Of a stretch of DNA of 64,000 nucleotides, positions 61,574 to 64,000 are shown piece by piece (positions within the stretch are counted from its first letter, which is position 1; each line of letters begins with the position of its first letter). The notes under the pieces are model-generated. The model saw only the letters and a program-made list of their open reading frames with translations, had not been told where the DNA came from and did not search any database. The position numbers and the translations under genes were made by a program. Origin of the DNA: Idiomarina rhizosphaerae (GTDB taxonomy: Bacteria > Pseudomonadota > Gammaproteobacteria > Enterobacterales > Alteromonadaceae); NCBI RefSeq assembly GCF_024159085.1, contig NZ_JAMZDE010000003.1, positions 186,001 through 250,000 on the forward strand, read 5' to 3'.

Positions 61574-64000
61574 CTATAGTTTACCGTGACAATGTTTGTA
61601 TTTTTTACCTGACCCACAAGGACATGGTTCGTTACGACCCACTTTTGCACCTTTACGAACCGGTTGCCCCTGAGCATTATCAGAGCTTTTCTGAGGCTCT
61701 TCAGCCGCCGGGCCACTTTGTTCATGACGGAACTCACGAGGTGCGCTATCGGCAGCTTTACGTTGCTCGTCTACTGCATCGACATCTTCCTGAGCACGTA
61801 CTTTCACCTTGCTCAGAATAGTCACAACGTCTAGCTTCAGGGCTTCCAGCATCTCGGTAAAGAGCTCAAAGGCCTCTTTTTTGTACTCTTGTTTCGGGTT
61901 CTTCTGAGCATAACCACGCAGGTGAATACCCTGACGCAGATGATCCATTGCCGCTAAGTGTTCTTTCCAGTGCTGATCAAGGCTTTGCAACATGATGGAT
62001 TTTTCGAAGCGGCGCAGTACTTCTGGCCCCACCATCTCTTCTTTTTCCTGATAAGCTTTAACCAGCTCTTCCAGTACTCGCTCCCGCAACACTTCCTCAT
62101 GGAAATGATCTTCTTCGTCCAGCCATTGCTGTAATGGCAGCTCGATGTGGAAATCGCCACGCAGACGCTCTTCCAAACCCTTTAAGTCCCAGAGCTCAGC
62201 CAGAGACTGCGGCGGAACGTACTCGCTGATCACTGAATTGATCACGTCTTCACGTATCGCAACGATGGTTTCAGAGATATCACCTTCGTCCAGCAATTCA
62301 TTACGCTGGTCATAGACAACACTACGCTGATCGTTGGCTACATCGTCATACTCAAGCAATTGTTTACGTACGTCGAAGTTACGTCCTTCCACCTTACGTT
62401 GCGCATTTTCAATAGCTCGCGTTACCCAGGGGTGTTCAATGGCTTCGCCTTCTTTCATCCCCAGACGCTTCATCATAGTGCCAATACGGTCTGAAGCGAA
62501 AATCCGCATAAGTGGATCTTCCAGCGACAGATAGAAACGCGATGAACCAGGGTCACCCTGACGACCGGCACGACCCCGTAACTGGTTGTCAATACGGCGC
62601 GACTCATGGCGTTCTGTACCAATAATGTGCAATCCGCCGGCTTCAATCACGGCGTCATGCAGTTTTCGCCAGTCTTGCTTTATTTTCTCAATTTTGTCGT
62701 TAGATGGCTCTTCCAGCTTTTCAACTTCTGCCATCCAGCTTCCGCCCAGAACAATATCGGTACCACGACCGGCCATGTTGGTCGCAATGGTCACAGTTCC
62801 CGGACGGCCTGCCTGAGCAATAATGTCGGCTTCGTGTTCGTGGAATTTAGCGTTCAGTACCGCATGAGGAATTTTCTTTTTCTTCAGCAGCTGTGACAAA
62901 AGCTCAGAGTTTTCAATAGAGACCGTACCCACCAACACCGGACGCTTCTGCTTACGACACTCTTCAATGTCCTCAGCTATAGCTTCATATTTTTCCAGTG
63001 TGGTCAGATAAATCAGGTCGGCTCTGTCATCACGAACCATTGGTTTATTGGTTGGCAGTACAATGGTCTCCAGACCATAAATAGACTGGAACTCGAAGGC
63101 TTCAGTATCGGCTGTACCGGTCATACCGGCTAGCTTGTTGTATAGACGGAAATAATTCTGGAAGGTAATAGATGCCAGAGTTTGGTTTTCATTCTGAATT
63201 GGCACACCTTCTTTGGCTTCTACCGCCTGATGCAGACCTTCAGACCAACGACGGCCTTCCATTGTACGTCCGGTGTGTTCATCAACAATGACAACTTTGT
63301 CGTCTTTGATGATGTAATCGACATCTTTTTGAAACAGATGATGAGCACGTAAAGCAGCATTGATATGGTGCAGTAAACTGATATTAGCGGCTGAGTATAG
63401 CGAATCATCCGCGTCCAGCATGCCTTTCTCTTTCAGTAGCTCTTCAATGTGTTCCTGACCGTGTTCAGTAAGATGCAGCTGCTTGGCTTTTTCATCAATG
63501 GTAAAATCACCGTCGCCTAGTTCTTCTTCAGTGTCTTCTTTTTCCTGACGAACCAAATGTGGAACCAGCTCATTCATTTTACGGTACATTTCTGAACTGT
63601 CTTCGGCCGGACCGGAAATAATAAGAGGTGTACGGGCTTCATCAATCAGAATTGAGTCGACTTCATCGACCAGAGCGTAGTTTAATTCGCGCTGAACTCT
63701 GTCCTGTGGCGCAAAAGCCATATTATCGCGCAGGTAATCAAAACCAAACTCGTTATTGGTACCGTAAGTAATGTCGGCCTGATAAGCCGCTTTTTTGTCT
63801 TCAGGCGCCATACCCGGAATGTTGAACGCGACGGTCAACCCAAGGAAATCGAATAATGGTTGGTTGAATTCAGCGTCACGTTTGGCCAGATAATCGTTCA
63901 CCGTAATAATATGAACGCCTTTACCCGGTAACGCATTCAAATAAGCAGGCAAGGTCGCTGTCAGCGTTTTACCTTCCCCCGTTTTCATTTCTGCAATGCG
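61574..64000 (-). CDS. secA: Preprotein translocase ATPase SecA, C-terminal part
   Basis: The gene continues beyond the window; at least 808 codons are seen. It powers Sec-dependent export across the inner membrane. The Walker A segment [20 protein letters not shown] lies at the right edge; [20 protein letters not shown] is the DEAD-box region. [19 protein letters not shown] and [11 protein letters not shown] belong to the second nucleotide-binding fold, and [20 protein letters not shown] to the helical scaffold. The C-terminal zinc-binding domain is intact: [18 protein letters not shown]. It precedes mutT. Confidence 0.97.
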   Translation of the reverse strand, partial: RIAEMKTGEGKTLTATLPAYLNALPGKGVHIITVNDYLAKRDAEFNQPLFDFLGLTVAFNIPGMAPEDKKAAYQADITYGTNNEFGFDYLRDNMAFAPQDRVQRELNYALVDEVDSILIDEARTPLIISGPAEDSSEMYRKMNELVPHLVRQEKEDTEEELGDGDFTIDEKAKQLHLTEHGQEHIEELLKEKGMLDADDSLYSAANISLLHHINAALRAHHLFQKDVDYIIKDDKVVIVDEHTGRTMEGRRWSEGLHQAVEAKEGVPIQNENQTLASITFQNYFRLYNKLAGMTGTADTEAFEFQSIYGLETIVLPTNKPMVRDDRADLIYLTTLEKYEAIAEDIEECRKQKRPVLVGTVSIENSELLSQLLKKKKIPHAVLNAKFHEHEADIIAQAGRPGTVTIATNMAGRGTDIVLGGSWMAEVEKLEEPSNDKIEKIKQDWRKLHDAVIEAGGLHIIGTERHESRRIDNQLRGRAGRQGDPGSSRFYLSLEDPLMRIFASDRIGTMMKRLGMKEGEAIEHPWVTRAIENAQRKVEGRNFDVRKQLLEYDDVANDQRSVVYDQRNELLDEGDISETIVAIREDVINSVISEYVPPQSLAELWDLKGLEERLRGDFHIELPLQQWLDEEDHFHEEVLRERVLEELVKAYQEKEEMVGPEVLRRFEKSIMLQSLDQHWKEHLAAMDHLRQGIHLRGYAQKNPKQEYKKEAFELFTEMLEALKLDVVTILSKVKVRAQEDVDAVDEQRKAADSAPREFRHEQSGPAAEEPQKSSDNAQGQPVRKGAKVGRNEPCPCGSGKKYKHCHGKL

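Overview
The window looks like a chromosomal segment of a marine gammaproteobacterium of the order Alteromonadales, most probably Idiomarina or a close relative. This rests on gene order and recognisable protein families (ArcA next to a free-standing HPt protein, obgE-rpmA-rplU/ispB, mdh/argR, and the block from acnB through lpd-aceF-aceE-pdhR, ampE-ampD/nadC, pilABCD, coaE-zapD-yacG to mutT/secA, which resembles the 2-minute region of E. coli). No database search was possible. Both ends cut through genes: arcA on the left and secA on the right.

Layout. 1-6.3 kb: end of arcA, an HPt phosphorelay protein, folE2, a DUF2726 protein, a CobD/CbiB-like membrane protein, then adenosine kinase, ahcY and a GNAT acetyltransferase (S-adenosylhomocysteine recycling). 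6.4-11.7 kb: an amine-oxidising flavoprotein, a NatA/NatB-like ABC exporter with a secreted S33 peptidase, and a DUF3718 protein. 11.8-17.6 kb: folA, obgE, rpmA, rplU, ispB, mdh and argR. 17.6-23.5 kb: DyP peroxidase, a DUF885 lipoprotein and acnB. 23.6-36 kb: an RND pump with a divergent LysR regulator, a CusBA-like heavy-metal RND system with a small Cys/His-rich periplasmic protein, and a PepO-like M13 peptidase. 36-43 kb: the pyruvate dehydrogenase operon pdhR-aceE-aceF-lpd with a PdhR operator. 43.2-53 kb: an accessory island. 53.2-64 kb: ampE, ampD, nadC, the type IV pilus genes, coaE, zapD, yacG, mutT and secA.

The most interesting locus is the island at 43.5-53 kb, a secreted RHS/YD-repeat polymorphic-toxin system lying between pdhR and ampE. 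It holds an InlB-like repeat surface protein, a 1613-residue Sec-secreted RHS protein ending in an HExxH metallopeptidase-like toxin tip, an overlapping lipoprotein gene that is the likely immunity factor, and two tandem, about 1.04-kb orphan modules (toxin tip plus a small two-helix membrane protein). The upstream orphan tip is frameshifted and truncated; the other retains a piece of RHS core for recombination. The orphan tip has no motif I recognise.

The second theme is repeats. At least 25 GTAG-headed REP hairpins occur, mostly in inverted pairs of 56 or 64 bp. Their stems fall into three variants related by compensatory changes, and in all ten pairs the two hairpins carry different variants. 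In three places the REP GTAG supplies the TAG stop codon of the adjacent gene (GNAT, natB, obgE). A second family of larger inverted repeats occurs only in convergent intergenic gaps (ispB/mdh, DUF885/acnB, lysR/cusA). Two of its copies share a loop of about 55 bases, but their arms differ in sequence and remain complementary. No tRNA, rRNA, CRISPR array, intact IS element or prophage was seen.
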